A DNA stretch of 64,000 bases from Sphingomonas sp. KR3-1 (GTDB lineage Bacteria > Pseudomonadota > Alphaproteobacteria > Sphingomonadales > Sphingomonadaceae), in assembly GCF_040049295.1 (NCBI RefSeq), contig NZ_JBDZDQ010000002.1, positions 682,001 through 746,000 of the forward strand, given 5' to 3'. The translations under genes and the position numbers were made by a program. The notes under the pieces are model-generated. The model had not been told where the DNA came from, ran no database searches, and saw only the letters and a program-made list of their open reading frames with translations. Each line of letters opens with the position of its first letter. Position 1 is the first letter of the stretch. This document shows, in pieces, positions 42,290 to 54,783 of this stretch.

Positions 42290-44001
42290 TCGTCGTCGTC
42301 GCCCCGCCGGCCCGCAAGGGCCGTACGGGCGATGCCCGGCAGGCGCTTGTCGCCACCGCCCAGGTCCGCCTGATGATCCTGTCGATCCTGTTCGGGTTCG
42401 GCATGCTGCTGGTGATCGGCAAGCTGGCGTTCCTGGCGCTGTGGGCCGAGCCGGCGACCGCGCGCGACATCGCGACGACGCTGATCCCGCCGCGCGGCGA
42501 CATCACCGATCGCCGCGGCGCGCCGCTTGCGCGCTCGATCGACAGCTGGACGATCGCGATCCACCCCAACCAGGTGATCGGCGACAAGGCCGAGCTCGCC
42601 AGGCAGCTCGCCGCGCTGATCCCCGAGCAGAGCGCCGAGCGCTATTTCGCGCTGCTCAAATCGAACAGCGGCTTTGCCTTTCTCAAGCGCCGGGCGATGC
42701 CCGAGCTGGTCAATTCGGTGAACGCGCTCGGCCAGCCGGCGATCGAGTTCCAGCGCGAGAACGACCGGCTCTATCCGCAATCGACCCTGGCGGCGCATGT
42801 GCTCGGCTATACCGACAGCACCGGCCATGGCCGCTACGGCATGGAGCGCGTGCTCGACGGCCAGCTGCTCGATCCGGCGCGCCGCGGCCAGCCGGTGGCG
42901 CTCTCGCTCGACCTGCGCGTGCAGGCGGCGCTGGAGAATGAGCTGGGCACGGCGATGACGCAGCTCCAGGCGCGCGGCGCAGCGGGCGTGATCCTCGACG
43001 TGCAGACCGGCGAAGTCATCGCGATGACTTCGCTGCCCGCCTTCAATCCCAACGCGATCGACAGCCCGCCGCCGCGCAACAACGTGACGCAGAGCGTCTA
43101 CGAGCTCGGATCGACCTTCAAGCCGATCGCCGTTGCTGCCGCGATCGATACCGGCACGATCACCTCGATGGCGCGCCGCTTCGATGCGACGGTGCCGCTC
43201 CAGGTCGGCCGCTTCAAGATCCACGACGATCCGGGCGACGAGCAGTTCCGCTGGCTCAACATCCCGGAAACATTGGTCTATTCCTCGAACATCGCCACCG
43301 CGCGGATCGCCGACGAGCTCGGCCCGGAGAAGATGCAGGACATCTTCCGCCGCTTCGGCTTCGACAAGAAGCCCGAGATCGAGCTGGATGCGAGCGCCCG
43401 GCCGCTGTGGCCGGCGAGCTGGGGCCGGCTGACGGTGATGACCACGGCCTATGGCCACGGCATCGCGGTGACGCCGCTGCACCTCGCCACTGCCTATGCC
43501 GCGCTGGTCAATGGCGGCATCCTGCGCCCGGCGACGCTGATGAAGGCCGATCCGGCGCACCCGGTGGCGGGCAGGCGTGTGCTCCAGCCCGCGACGAGCG
43601 ACCGGATGCGTCAGCTGCTCCGCCTGATCGTGTTGAAGGGCACCGGCCGCAAGGGCGATGCGCCCGGCTTCCGGATCGCAGGCAAGACCGGCACCGCGGA
43701 GGCGGCTGCCGGGGGTGGTTACGACAAGAGTCGCAACGTTTCGACCTTCGCTGCGGCTTTCCCGATCGACGCGCCGCGCTATGTGATGGTCGCAATGCTC
43801 GATTCGCCCAAAGCCAATCCCGCCATCGGCGTCTACCGCACGACCGCCGCCTGGACGGTGGCGCCCGTGGTGGCGCGCGTGGTGACCCGCACCGGCTCGC
43901 TGCTCGGCGTGGTGCCCGATGCGGGACGCGATATTGACGAGCGCGAGCTGCTGCCGCTCATCTGGGCGGGGCCGGACGCCGAAAAGAAGGATCCCGAATG
44001 A
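42286..44001 (+). CDS. ftsI: Septal peptidoglycan transpeptidase FtsI (PBP3)
   Basis: A 571-residue class B penicillin-binding protein with an N-terminal membrane anchor (about residues 30-52), a pedestal domain (RGDITDRRGAPLA) and the transpeptidase motifs: Ser276-T-F-Lys279, SSN, and Lys467-T-G. It cross-links septal peptidoglycan with FtsW. The start appears to be a TTG overlapping the ftsL stop (TTGA); the next methionine, at residue 30, would remove part of the cytoplasmic tail. The stop overlaps murE (ATGA). Confidence 0.93.
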   Translation: MIVVVAPPARKGRTGDARQALVATAQVRLMILSILFGFGMLLVIGKLAFLALWAEPATARDIATTLIPPRGDITDRRGAPLARSIDSWTIAIHPNQVIGDKAELARQLAALIPEQSAERYFALLKSNSGFAFLKRRAMPELVNSVNALGQPAIEFQRENDRLYPQSTLAAHVLGYTDSTGHGRYGMERVLDGQLLDPARRGQPVALSLDLRVQAALENELGTAMTQLQARGAAGVILDVQTGEVIAMTSLPAFNPNAIDSPPPRNNVTQSVYELGSTFKPIAVAAAIDTGTITSMARRFDATVPLQVGRFKIHDDPGDEQFRWLNIPETLVYSSNIATARIADELGPEKMQDIFRRFGFDKKPEIELDASARPLWPASWGRLTVMTTAYGHGIAVTPLHLATAYAALVNGGILRPATLMKADPAHPVAGRRVLQPATSDRMRQLLRLIVLKGTGRKGDAPGFRIAGKTGTAEAAAGGGYDKSRNVSTFAAAFPIDAPRYVMVAMLDSPKANPAIGVYRTTAAWTVAPVVARVVTRTGSLLGVVPDAGRDIDERELLPLIWAGPDAEKKDPE

Positions 44002-45412
44002 AACTCGGTGCGCTGACGGGAGGCGGAGAGGACGCCGTCGTCACCGGATTTGCCATCGATCATCGCAAGGTGGCACCCGGCACGATCTTCGGCGCGTTCG
44101 AAGGCGCGCGCTTCAACGGCGAGGACTTCATCGCCGATGCGGTGAAATCGGGCGCGGTGGCGATCGTCGCGCGGCCGGGCGCCAAGGTGGAAGGCGCGGT
44201 CCATATCGCCGACGACAATCCGCGCGAGAAGTTCGCCCGCCTGGCGGCGCAGTTCTTCGCGCCGTTCCCTGCCACCGCGGTCGCGGTGACCGGGACCAAC
44301 GGCAAGACCTCCACCGTCGAGATGACTCGCCAGCTCTGGCGGATGCGCGGCTTCCATGCCGCCTCGATCGGCACGCTGGGCGTGACCACCGCCGACGATA
44401 CCGTCTCCACCGGGCTGACGACGCCCGACATCGTCACCTTCCTCTCCAATGTCGCCGGGCTGGCGCGCGAGGGCGTGAGCCATGTCGCATTCGAGGCGTC
44501 GTCGCACGGGCTGTCGCAATACCGCACCGAAGGGTTGCCGGTGAAGGCGGCGGCCTTCACCAACCTCAGCCGCGATCACCTGGACTATCATGGCGACATG
44601 GAGACCTATTTCCACGCCAAGATGCGCCTGTTCGCCGACGTGCTCGACATGGACGGCGGCACCGCGGTGGTGTGGGCGGACGATCCCAATGCGCCGCGGA
44701 TCGAGGATCTGGCGCGGCAGCGGGGCAACAGGCTGGTCACGGTGGGCGAGCATGGCAGCACGCTGCGGCTGGTCGACCGCGCGCCGACGCTGCTCGGCCA
44801 GGGGCTGACGATCGAGCATGACGGCACCACCACCAAGGTGAACCTGCCGCTGATCGGCGCCTATCAGGCCGCCAATGCGCTCGTCGCCGCGGGGCTGGTG
44901 ATCGCGACCGGCGGCGATGTCGCGCAGACCCTCTCCGACCTGAGCCGGCTCCAGCCGGTGCGCGGACGGCTCGAGCGCGCCGTGATCACCAGGGTCGGCG
45001 CGCCGGTCTATGTCGATTATGCGCACACCCCCGATGCGCTCGATGCGGCGATCGCTGCGCTGAAGCCGCATACCAGCGGGCGGCTGATCCTCGTCTTCGG
45101 CGCCGGCGGCGACCGCGACACCGGCAAGCGCGCCCCGATGGGGCAGGCGGCGACCGCGGGCGCGGACGTGGTGATCGTCACCGACGACAATCCGCGCTCC
45201 GAGGATGCCGCGGCGATCCGCGCGCAGGTGCTCGAAGGCGCGCCGGGCGCGATCGAGATCGGCGGGCGTCGTGAGGCGATCAAGGCGGCGATCGACATGG
45301 CCGAGAGCCAGGACATCGTGCTGATCGCCGGCAAGGGGCATGAGCAGGGCCAGATCGTCGGCGACATGGTGCTGCCCTTCGACGACGTGACCGTGGCGCG
45401 GGAGAGCGTGGC

Positions 45413-45416
<4 letters not shown>
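43998..45416 (+). CDS. murE: UDP-MurNAc-tripeptide synthetase MurE
   Basis: A 472-residue Mur ligase. The ATP loop VTGTNGKTSTVEM is intact and DDNPR (about residues 396-400) marks specificity for meso-diaminopimelate. It adds the third residue to UDP-MurNAc-L-Ala-D-Glu in the cytoplasm. ATGA overlap with ftsI and GTGA overlap with murF. Confidence 0.95.
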
Positions 45417-46785
<1,369 letters not shown>

Positions 46786-46786
<1 letters not shown>

Positions 46787-47856
46787 TGTTGTACTGGATC
46801 GCGGAGACGCTGGGCTTTCCGGGCCTCTTCAATCTCTTCCGCTACCTCTCGTTCCGCACCGGTGGCGCGGTGGCGACGGCGCTGCTGATCGGGCTGCTGA
46901 TCGGCCCGAAGTTCATCGGCTGGCTGCGCGTCCGCCAGGGCAAGGGGCAGCCGATCCGCGACGACGGCCCGCAGAGCCACCTCGCCAAGCGCGGCACGCC
47001 GACGATGGGCGGGCTGATGATCCTGACCAGCCTGATGCTCGCGCTGCTGCTGTGGATGGACCTGCGCAACCCCTATGTGTGGGCGTGCATGTTCGTCACC
47101 TTCGGCTTCGGCATGATCGGTTTCCTCGACGATTACGACAAGGTGCGGAAGCAGAAGACCGCGGGCGTATCGGGCAAGGTCCGGCTGATCGGCGAGTTCG
47201 CGATCGCCGGCATCGCCGCGGCGATCATCTGCTCGCAGAACGGCACGCAGCTCTATGTGCCGTTCTTCAGCGGTTTCCACCCCAATATCAGCTATTTCTA
47301 CATCGCCTTCGCCGCCTTCGTGATCGTCGCGTTCGGCAACGCGGTGAACCTGACCGACGGGCTCGACGGGCTGGCGACGATGCCGGTAGTGATCGCCAGC
47401 ATGGCATTCATGCTGATCGCCTATCTGGCCGGCAACAAGATCTACGCGGTGTATCTCGGCATCCCGCACGTGCCCGGCGCTGGCGACCTGGCGATCTTCT
47501 GCGGCGCGATGGTGGGGGCGGGGCTCGCCTTCCTGTGGTTCAACGCGCCCCCGGCGGCGGTGTTCATGGGCGATACCGGCAGCCTGGCGCTCGGTGGCGC
47601 GCTCGGCACGATCGCGGTGACGACGCACCACGAGCTGGTGCTCGGCATCATCGGCGGCCTGTTCGTGATGGAGGCGCTGAGCGTCATCATCCAGGTCTTC
47701 TTCTTCAAGCGTACCGGCAAGCGCGTTTTCCGGATGGCGCCGATCCACCACCATTTCGAGCAGCTCGGCTGGTCGGAGCCGACCGTCGTGATCCGCTTCT
47801 GGATCATTGCCTTCGTGCTGGCGCTCGCCGGCCTGGCGACGCTCAAGCTGCGGTGA
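46786..47856 (+). CDS. mraY: Phospho-MurNAc-pentapeptide transferase MraY
   Basis: A 356-residue polytopic enzyme with about ten membrane helices that makes lipid I at the inner membrane. Conserved acidic loops are present: [24 protein letters not shown] and [14 protein letters not shown], with the HHHFEQLGW loop near the end. Overlap TGATG with murF; the stop overlaps murD (GTGA). Confidence 0.96.
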
Positions 47857-49142
47857 TCACGAGCACGACCTGGCGCGGCAAACGCTATGCAGTGCTCGGG
47901 CTGGCGCGCTCGGGGCTGGCGACGGTCGACGCGCTCGTCGCGAGCGGGGCCCAGGTCGTGGCCTGGGACTCGAATGAAGCGGCGCGGTCCAAGGTGCAGG
48001 GTGCGGAGTTGGGCGATCCTGTCGAGATCGACCTGACCGGCTTTGCGGCCGTCGTCGTCTCCCCCGGCGTACCGCTCAACACGCATCCGATCGCCGCAAA
48101 GGCTGCTGAGGCGGGCGTGCCCATCATCGGCGATATCGAGCTGTTCGCCGAGGCCCGTGCCGAGATGCCCGCGCACCGTGTGGTCGGCATCACCGGCACC
48201 AACGGCAAGTCGACCACCACCGCCCTCATCCACCACATCATCGAGACCGCCGGCATTCCCGCGCGGCTCGGCGGCAATATCGGGTTGCCGATCCTGGGGC
48301 AGGACCCGCTGCCCGAAAGCGGCGTCTATGTGCTGGAGCTCAGCAGCTACCAGATCGACCTGACCCACAGCCTCGACTGCGACGTCGCGGTGCTGCTCAA
48401 TATCACCCCCGACCATCTCGATCGCTATGCCGGGTTCGAGGCCTATGCGGCATCGAAGGCGCGGCTGTTCGCGATGCAGTCGCGCGGCCATGCCGCGGTG
48501 ATCGGTATCGGCGACGCGCCTTCGGCCGCCATTGCCCGTGAAGTGGCGGTTTCGGGTCGCAGCGAGGACCTGACCAAGATCGCCCCCGGCGTGTGCATGG
48601 ACCAGTCGCGCTGGCCGGCGCTGCAGGGGCCGCACAACGCGCAGAACGCGCTCGCCGCGATTGCCGCCTGCGAGGCGCTCGGCATTTCCCAGGCCGCGAT
48701 CGACAAGGGGCTGGAGAGCTTCCCCGGCCTGCCGCACCGCATGGAGCGGGTGAAGACGCGCAACGGCGTATTGTTCGTCAACGACAGCAAGGCGACCAAT
48801 GCGGACTCCACCGCGCCGGCGCTCTCGGCCTATCCGAAGATCCACTGGATCCTCGGCGGCAAGGCCAAGACCAATGACCTCGATGCCTGCCGGCCGGGGT
48901 TCGGCCATGTGGTGAAGGCCTATACGATCGGCGAGGCGGGCGAGATGTTCGCGGCGCTGCTCGAGGGCGAGATGCCGGTCGAACGCTCGGGCACGCTCGA
49001 CGCCGCGGTGAAATCCGCCGCCGCACAGGCCCAGCCGGGCGAAGTCGTGCTGCTCTCGCCGGCCTGCGCCTCGTTCGACCAGTTCAAGGATTACGAAGCG
49101 CGCGGCCAGGCCTTTCGCGACGCGGTGGAGGCGTTGGGATGA
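47853..49142 (+). CDS. murD: UDP-MurNAc-L-Ala:D-Glu ligase MurD
   Basis: A 429-residue Mur ligase with an N-terminal Rossmann domain ([17 protein letters not shown]), ATP loop [14 protein letters not shown], the LELSSYQID segment and the C-terminal [11 protein letters not shown] and [19 protein letters not shown] motifs. The GTG at 47853 overlaps the mraY stop; the longer frame back to 47052 crosses mraY. Stop overlaps ftsW (ATGA). Confidence 0.95.
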   Translation: MITSTTWRGKRYAVLGLARSGLATVDALVASGAQVVAWDSNEAARSKVQGAELGDPVEIDLTGFAAVVVSPGVPLNTHPIAAKAAEAGVPIIGDIELFAEARAEMPAHRVVGITGTNGKSTTTALIHHIIETAGIPARLGGNIGLPILGQDPLPESGVYVLELSSYQIDLTHSLDCDVAVLLNITPDHLDRYAGFEAYAASKARLFAMQSRGHAAVIGIGDAPSAAIAREVAVSGRSEDLTKIAPGVCMDQSRWPALQGPHNAQNALAAIAACEALGISQAAIDKGLESFPGLPHRMERVKTRNGVLFVNDSKATNADSTAPALSAYPKIHWILGGKAKTNDLDACRPGFGHVVKAYTIGEAGEMFAALLEGEMPVERSGTLDAAVKSAAAQAQPGEVVLLSPACASFDQFKDYEARGQAFRDAVEALG

Positions 49143-50368
49143 GTGACGCCGTGCCGCAGGAAGCGGTGCCTGAGGCCCGCCGCCGCGGCCAGCCCCAACT
49201 CGGCCGCGCGAGCAAGACGCGCGCCGGCATGTGGTTCTGGGAAGTCGATCGCGTGCTGCTCACGCTGGCGATGCTGCTGATCGCGATCGGCCTGGTCGCC
49301 GTCGCGGCGGCTTCGCCCGCCACCGCGCGCCGCTATTCGGACGCCAGCCACATCATGCCGGCGATGCACTATTTCTGGCGCCAGCTGATCTGGGTCTGCG
49401 TCTCGGTGCCGGTGCTGATCGGCGTATCGATGCTGCCGGTCACGCTCGCGCGTCGCCTGGCGCTCATCGGCGCGGCGGTGTTCCTCGTTTGCCTGGCGCT
49501 GGTGCCGATCATCGGTCACGAAGTGAACGGCGCCAAGCGCTGGATCGGCCCCGAATTCGCGGCCTTCCAGCCTTCCGAGTTCCTCAAGCCGGTCTTCATC
49601 GTCGCGACCGCCTGGATGCTGAGCTTCCGCGCCAAGGATCCGCAGCTGCCGGTGCTGTTCGTCACCGGCGGACTGACGGCGCTGGTCGGCGTGCTGCTGA
49701 TGCTCCAGCCCGATTTCGGCCAGACGATCGTGTTCGCCAGCGTGTGGATCATCCTGCTGATGATCTCGGGCATCTCGCCCGCCGCGATCGCGGGGCTGTT
49801 CGGTACCGCGGTGGCCGGCGTCGTCGCGGCCTATCTGTTCTATGGCACCGCGCGCACGCGGATCGACAACTTCCTGTTCCCGACCAAGGATGCCGCGCTT
49901 TCCGATCGCTACCAGCTCGAAATGGCGCATGACACGCTCACCTCGGGCGGGCTGTTCGGGCGCGGGCCGGGCAATGGCATGATGAAGTTCAGGCTGCCGG
50001 AAGGGCATACCGACTATATCTTCTCGGTGATCGGCGAGGAGTTCGGGCTGATCGCCTGCGCGGTGATCGCGCTGCTCTATTTCGCCATCGTCATCCGCGT
50101 GCTGATGAAGCTGCTCGACGAGGAAGACGCGTTCCGCCTGCTCGCGGCCGCCGGCCTGGCGGCGCAGTTCGGCGTGCAGTCGCTGATCAACATGGCGGTG
50201 AACACCGGCATCGCCCCGTCCAAGGGCATGACCTTGCCCTTCATTTCCTATGGCGGATCGTCGATGATCGCGCTGGCGATCGGCTATGGGTTGCTGCTCG
50301 CCTTCACGCGGCGAAACCCGTATCTGAAGCGCTCGCCCTATACCGGCCGCTGGAGCACCAACGCATGA
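49139..50368 (+). CDS. ftsW: SEDS glycosyltransferase FtsW
   Basis: A 409-residue polytopic SEDS protein that polymerises septal glycan with FtsI. Ten membrane segments follow a basic cytoplasmic start. Family sequences: NGAKRWIGPEFAAFQPSEF, LLMLQPDFGQT, PEGHTDYIFSVIGEEFG and KGMTLPFISYGGSS. ATGA overlaps at both ends, with murD and murG. Confidence 0.95.
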   Translation: MSDAVPQEAVPEARRRGQPQLGRASKTRAGMWFWEVDRVLLTLAMLLIAIGLVAVAAASPATARRYSDASHIMPAMHYFWRQLIWVCVSVPVLIGVSMLPVTLARRLALIGAAVFLVCLALVPIIGHEVNGAKRWIGPEFAAFQPSEFLKPVFIVATAWMLSFRAKDPQLPVLFVTGGLTALVGVLLMLQPDFGQTIVFASVWIILLMISGISPAAIAGLFGTAVAGVVAAYLFYGTARTRIDNFLFPTKDAALSDRYQLEMAHDTLTSGGLFGRGPGNGMMKFRLPEGHTDYIFSVIGEEFGLIACAVIALLYFAIVIRVLMKLLDEEDAFRLLAAAGLAAQFGVQSLINMAVNTGIAPSKGMTLPFISYGGSSMIALAIGYGLLLAFTRRNPYLKRSPYTGRWSTNA

Positions 50369-51516
50369 GTCAGTCCCGAAGCTATGTCCTCGCAGCCGGC
50401 GGCACCGGCGGGCATATGGTGCCCGCGGCCGCATTGGCGGCGGAGCTGGCCGAACGGGGCCATCATGTCGCGCTGGTGAGCGACGATCGCGGCGTGCGCT
50501 TCCCCGGGCTGTTCGACGGGGTCGAGACGCATGTGCTGCCCGCGGGGCGCCTCGGTGGCGGGCCGCTCGGCTATCTCCGTGCGGCGGGCAAGATCATGGC
50601 CGGCCGCTCGATGGCGCTGCGGCTCTACAAGGAATTGCAGCCCTCGGCGGTGATCGGCTTTGGCGGCTATCCCGCGCTGCCGGCGCTGCTCGCGGCGTTC
50701 CGCGCTGGCGTGCCGACGATCATCCACGAGCAGAACGCCGTGCTCGGCCGCGTGAACCGTTTCGTCGCCGGCCGCGTCGATGCGATCGCGACCTCCTATG
50801 ACCAGGTCGACCGGCTCAAGCCGGGCTGGCAGGCCAAGACGCATCTCGTCGGCAATCCGGTGCGCGAGGCGGTGCTGGCGCTGCGCAACCGGCCCTATCC
50901 GCTGCTTGAGGAGGACGGCATCTTCCGCGTCCTCGTCACCGGCGGCAGCCAGGGCGCGACCGTGCTCAGTCAGGTGGTGCCGGACGGGCTCGCGCTGCTC
51001 CCGGTCCATTTCCGCCGCCGGCTGCAGGTAACGCACCAGGCCCGTGTCGAGGATATCGAGACGGTCCGCGCCAAGTACCAGAACCACGGCATCCCGGCGG
51101 ACGTCTCGACCTACATCACCGACATGGCCGACACGCTCGCCTGGTCGCACATCGTGATCGCGCGCGCTGGCGCCTCGACGATCGCCGAGCTGACCGCGGC
51201 GGGCCGCCCGGCGATCCTGGTGCCGCTGCCGAGCGCCACCGACGATCACCAGACCGCCAATGCCCGCGAGATGACCGCGGCGGGCGGCGCACGGACGATC
51301 TCGCAAAAGGGCTTCACCGCCGCCGAGCTCGCCAAGCAGATCCAGAAGCTCGGGCTCGAGCCCCAGGGGCTTGAGAATGCCGCGGCGCGCGCGCGCAGCG
51401 TGGGCCGCCCCAACGCCACGCGCGATCTTGCCGATCTCGTCGAATCCATCGATGCGCCGGAGGCCCCGATCAAGGGCGCGCGCATCTCCATGCAAGGAAG
51501 GCCAGCGTACGCATGA
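50365..51516 (+). CDS. murG: Lipid II synthase MurG
   Basis: A 383-residue GT-B glycosyltransferase that adds GlcNAc to lipid I at the inner face of the membrane. Present are [17 protein letters not shown] (donor-site Gly loop), [22 protein letters not shown], and [39 protein letters not shown] overlaps with ftsW and murC. Confidence 0.95.
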   Translation: MSQSRSYVLAAGGTGGHMVPAAALAAELAERGHHVALVSDDRGVRFPGLFDGVETHVLPAGRLGGGPLGYLRAAGKIMAGRSMALRLYKELQPSAVIGFGGYPALPALLAAFRAGVPTIIHEQNAVLGRVNRFVAGRVDAIATSYDQVDRLKPGWQAKTHLVGNPVREAVLALRNRPYPLLEEDGIFRVLVTGGSQGATVLSQVVPDGLALLPVHFRRRLQVTHQARVEDIETVRAKYQNHGIPADVSTYITDMADTLAWSHIVIARAGASTIAELTAAGRPAILVPLPSATDDHQTANAREMTAAGGARTISQKGFTAAELAKQIQKLGLEPQGLENAAARARSVGRPNATRDLADLVESIDAPEAPIKGARISMQGRPAYA

Positions 51517-52928
51517 AGGGTGTCGCAACCGACATCGGTACCATCCATTTCGTCGGCATCGGCGGCATCGGCATGTCCGGCATCGCCGAGGTGATGCATA
51601 ATCTCGGCTATGTCGTGCAGGGATCGGACGTGGCCGAGGGCTATGTCGTGCAGGGGCTGCGCAGCCGCGGCATTCCGGTGACGATTGGCCATGATGCCGA
51701 GAACCTGGGCGACGCGGCGGTGGTGGTGGTCTCCACTGCGATCGTGCGCACCAATCCCGAGGTGGAAGCCGCCTATGTGCGCCGCATCCCCGTGGTGCGC
51801 CGTGCCGAGATGCTCGCCGAGCTGATGCGGCTGAAGTCGACGATCGCGGTGGCCGGCACGCATGGCAAGACCACGACGACCTCGATGGTCGCCGCGCTGC
51901 TCGATGCAGGCGGGGTCGATCCCACCGTGATCAACGGCGGCATCATCAACCAGTACGGCTCGAACGCGCGTCTCGGCGACAGCGAGTGGATGGTGGTCGA
52001 GGCCGACGAGAGCGACGGCAGTTTCCTGCGGCTCGACGGCACCTATGCGATCGTGACCAACATCGATCCCGAGCATCTCGACCATTACGGCTCGTTCGAC
52101 CGGGCGAAGGACGCCTATGTCGAGTTCGTCGAGAATGTGCCCTTCTACGGCGCGGCGTTGCTCTGCCTCGACCATCCCGAGGTGCAGGCGATCATCCCGC
52201 GCGTCCGCGACCGGCGGATCGTGACCTATGGCTTCGCGGCGTCGGCGGACGTGCGTGGCGTCAATGTCGTGCCGCATCATGGCGGCAACCGCTTCGAGGC
52301 GATCATCCGCCACCGCGACGGCTCGACCCGCTCGATCGAGGGGATCGAGCTGCCGATGCCGGGCCGCCACAACGTTCAGAACGCGCTCGCCGCGATCGGC
52401 GTGGCATTGGAGCTCGGCATCCCCGACGCGACGATCCAGCAGGGCTTCGCCAAGTTCGGCGGGGTCAAGCGGCGCTTCACCAAGGTGGGCGAGACCGACG
52501 GCGTGACGATCATCGACGATTACGGCCACCACCCGGTCGAGATCCGCGCGGTGCTGGCCGCCGCCCGCGAGAGCGCCGAGGGCAGGGTGATCGCCGTCGT
52601 CCAGCCGCACCGCTTCACGCGCCTCAAGAACCTGATGGACGAGTTCGCCCAAGCCTTCAACGACGCCGACATGGTCTATGTCACCCCGGTCTATGCCGCG
52701 GGCGAGCTGCCGCTCGAAGGCGTGAGCGCCGAGGCGCTGGTCGAGAATGTCCAGCGGCGCGGGCACCGCGCGGTGGCAGCGGTCGAGAGCGAGGACATGC
52801 TGGTGCAGGCGCTGGCAGGCGTGGTGCAGCCCAGGGACATGGTCATCTGCCTCGGCGCCGGCGACATCACCAAATGGGCCGCGAACCTGGCGGGCGCGAT
52901 CGAAGAGGCGCGGGAGACGGCGGCGTGA
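51513..52928 (+). CDS. murC: UDP-MurNAc-L-alanine ligase MurC
   Basis: A 471-residue Mur ligase, first step of stem-peptide assembly. N-terminal [25 protein letters not shown] loop [23 protein letters not shown], and [14 protein letters not shown] in the C-terminal domain. ATG overlaps murG and the stop overlaps murB (GTGA). Confidence 0.96.
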   Translation: MKGVATDIGTIHFVGIGGIGMSGIAEVMHNLGYVVQGSDVAEGYVVQGLRSRGIPVTIGHDAENLGDAAVVVVSTAIVRTNPEVEAAYVRRIPVVRRAEMLAELMRLKSTIAVAGTHGKTTTTSMVAALLDAGGVDPTVINGGIINQYGSNARLGDSEWMVVEADESDGSFLRLDGTYAIVTNIDPEHLDHYGSFDRAKDAYVEFVENVPFYGAALLCLDHPEVQAIIPRVRDRRIVTYGFAASADVRGVNVVPHHGGNRFEAIIRHRDGSTRSIEGIELPMPGRHNVQNALAAIGVALELGIPDATIQQGFAKFGGVKRRFTKVGETDGVTIIDDYGHHPVEIRAVLAAARESAEGRVIAVVQPHRFTRLKNLMDEFAQAFNDADMVYVTPVYAAGELPLEGVSAEALVENVQRRGHRAVAAVESEDMLVQALAGVVQPRDMVICLGAGDITKWAANLAGAIEEARETAA

Positions 52929-53863
52929 GCCCAGTCTGCACCGCGCTTCCTCCCCTGCGCGGCACGGTCGAGCATCAGGGCAGCCTGGCCGACTTCATCT
53001 GGTTCCGCACCGGCGGCCCGGCCGAATGGCTGGTGCGCCCCGACGATGTGGAAAGCCTTGCGGCGTTCCTGGCCGGCCTCGCCCCCGAGGTGCCGGTCCT
53101 GCCGGTGGGTGTCGGCTCGAACCTGATCGTGCGCGACGGCGGCGTGCCGGGCGTGGTGGTGCGGCTGCCCAAGGCGATGGCCAAGGTTTCGATCGAGCCC
53201 GGCAACCGGGTTCGCGCGGGCGGGGCCGCGATGGGGATCACCGTGGCGAGTGCTGCGCGCGATGCGGGCATTGCCGGGCTCGAGTTCCTGCGCGGGATTC
53301 CGGGGACGGTCGGCGGCGCGGTGCGGATGAACGCCGGCGCCTATGGCCGCGACACCAGCGATATTCTGGTCGAGCTGACCCTCGTGACTCGAAACGGGAC
53401 GGTCGAGACCTGGCCGGCGGCCAAACTCGGCTACACCTATCGCCATTCCGAGCTGCCCGCAGGGGCGGTGGTGGTCGAGGCGCTGTTCGAGGGCACGCCC
53501 GGCGACAAGGCGGTGATCGGCGCCGAGATGGATCGGATCGCCGCGGAACGCGAGGCTTCGCAACCGCTTAGGTCGCGTACCGGCGGCTCGACCTTCAAGA
53601 ACCCGCAAGGGCATAGTGCCTGGAAGCTGGTCGACGACGCGGGCTGTCGTGGCCTGACCCGGGGCGATGCGCAGGTCAGCGAAAAACACTGCAATTTCCT
53701 GCTCAACCTTGGCAATGCTTCCTCGGCCGACATCGAGGCGCTGGGCGAGGAAGTCCGCGCCAAGGTGAAGGCGCAATCCGGCATCGAGCTGGAGTGGGAA
53801 ATCCAGCGTGTCGGCATGTTTGCCGACGACGCCGACCAAGACGCTATTGGGGTGGATAAGTGA
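52925..53863 (+). CDS. murB: UDP-N-acetylenolpyruvoylglucosamine reductase MurB
   Basis: A 312-residue FAD enzyme that reduces UDP-GlcNAc-enolpyruvate to UDP-MurNAc. FRTGGPAEW and [13 protein letters not shown] belong to the FAD domain; [18 protein letters not shown] and GSTFKNP are active-site segments (the catalytic Ser is in the latter). It is a type II MurB by length. GTG at 52925 overlaps murC; the frame extending back to 51986 is a shadow. Stop overlaps ddl (GTGA). Confidence 0.95.
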   Translation: MSPVCTALPPLRGTVEHQGSLADFIWFRTGGPAEWLVRPDDVESLAAFLAGLAPEVPVLPVGVGSNLIVRDGGVPGVVVRLPKAMAKVSIEPGNRVRAGGAAMGITVASAARDAGIAGLEFLRGIPGTVGGAVRMNAGAYGRDTSDILVELTLVTRNGTVETWPAAKLGYTYRHSELPAGAVVVEALFEGTPGDKAVIGAEMDRIAAEREASQPLRSRTGGSTFKNPQGHSAWKLVDDAGCRGLTRGDAQVSEKHCNFLLNLGNASSADIEALGEEVRAKVKAQSGIELEWEIQRVGMFADDADQDAIGVDK

Positions 53864-54783
53864 GCAAGTTGCACGTTGCCGTACTGATGGGGGGCTGGTC
53901 GGCCGAGCGCGAGGTCTCGCTGATGTCCGGGGCAGGCATAGCGGACGCGCTCGAGCAACTCGGTCACCAGGTAACGCGGATCGACATGGACCGCGATGTC
54001 GCCTCCAGGATCGCCGAGGCAAGGCCCGATGTGGTGTTCAACGCGCTGCACGGCACCCCCGGCGAGGACGGCACGGTGCAGGGCATGCTCGACCTGATGG
54101 GCGTGAAGTACACGCACTCCGGACTGGTTACGTCGGTAATCGCGATCGACAAGCAGCTGACCAAGCAGGCGCTCGTGCCCCATGGCATCCCGATGCCGGG
54201 CGGACGCATGGTCAGGACGGACGAGTTGCACCAGGCCGATCCGCTGCCGCGGCCCTATGTGCTCAAGCCGGTCAATGAAGGCTCGTCTGTGGGCGTCGCC
54301 ATCGTCACCAAGGAAGGCAATTACGGCAACCCGATCGCCGCCGAGGCGGTGGGGCCGTGGCAGGAGTTCGACGAGCTGCTCGCCGAGCCGTTCATCCGCG
54401 GGCGCGAGTTGACGACCGCGGTGCTGGCCGGCGAAGCGCTGGGCGTGACCGAATTGAAGCCCAAGAGCGGCTTCTACGACTATGACGCCAAATATACCGA
54501 CGGTCTCACCGAGCATGTCTGCCCGGCCGAGATTCCCGACGATATCGCCGATGCCTGCAAGCGCATCGCGCTCGAGGCGCACCGGCTGCTCGGCTGCAAG
54601 GGTACCTCGCGCTCGGACTTCCGCTGGGACGACAATCTGGGCGTCGAAGGGCTGTTCCTGCTCGAAGTGAACACCCAGCCCGGCATGACGCCGCTCAGCC
54701 TGGTGCCCGAGCAGGCAAAGCATCTCGGCATCTCCTATCCCGAGCTGTGCCAGCGCATCGTCGACGAGGCGATGGCCGGATGA
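53860..54783 (+). CDS. ddl: D-alanine--D-alanine ligase
   Basis: A 307-residue ATP-grasp enzyme that makes D-Ala-D-Ala for MurF. VLMGGWSAEREVSLMSG, NALHGTPGEDGTVQGMLDLMG, YVLKPVNEGSSVGV and LLEVNTQPGMTPLSLVPEQA are diagnostic. GTG start overlaps murB; the stop overlaps ftsQ (ATGA). Confidence 0.96.
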   Translation: MSKLHVAVLMGGWSAEREVSLMSGAGIADALEQLGHQVTRIDMDRDVASRIAEARPDVVFNALHGTPGEDGTVQGMLDLMGVKYTHSGLVTSVIAIDKQLTKQALVPHGIPMPGGRMVRTDELHQADPLPRPYVLKPVNEGSSVGVAIVTKEGNYGNPIAAEAVGPWQEFDELLAEPFIRGRELTTAVLAGEALGVTELKPKSGFYDYDAKYTDGLTEHVCPAEIPDDIADACKRIALEAHRLLGCKGTSRSDFRWDDNLGVEGLFLLEVNTQPGMTPLSLVPEQAKHLGISYPELCQRIVDEAMAG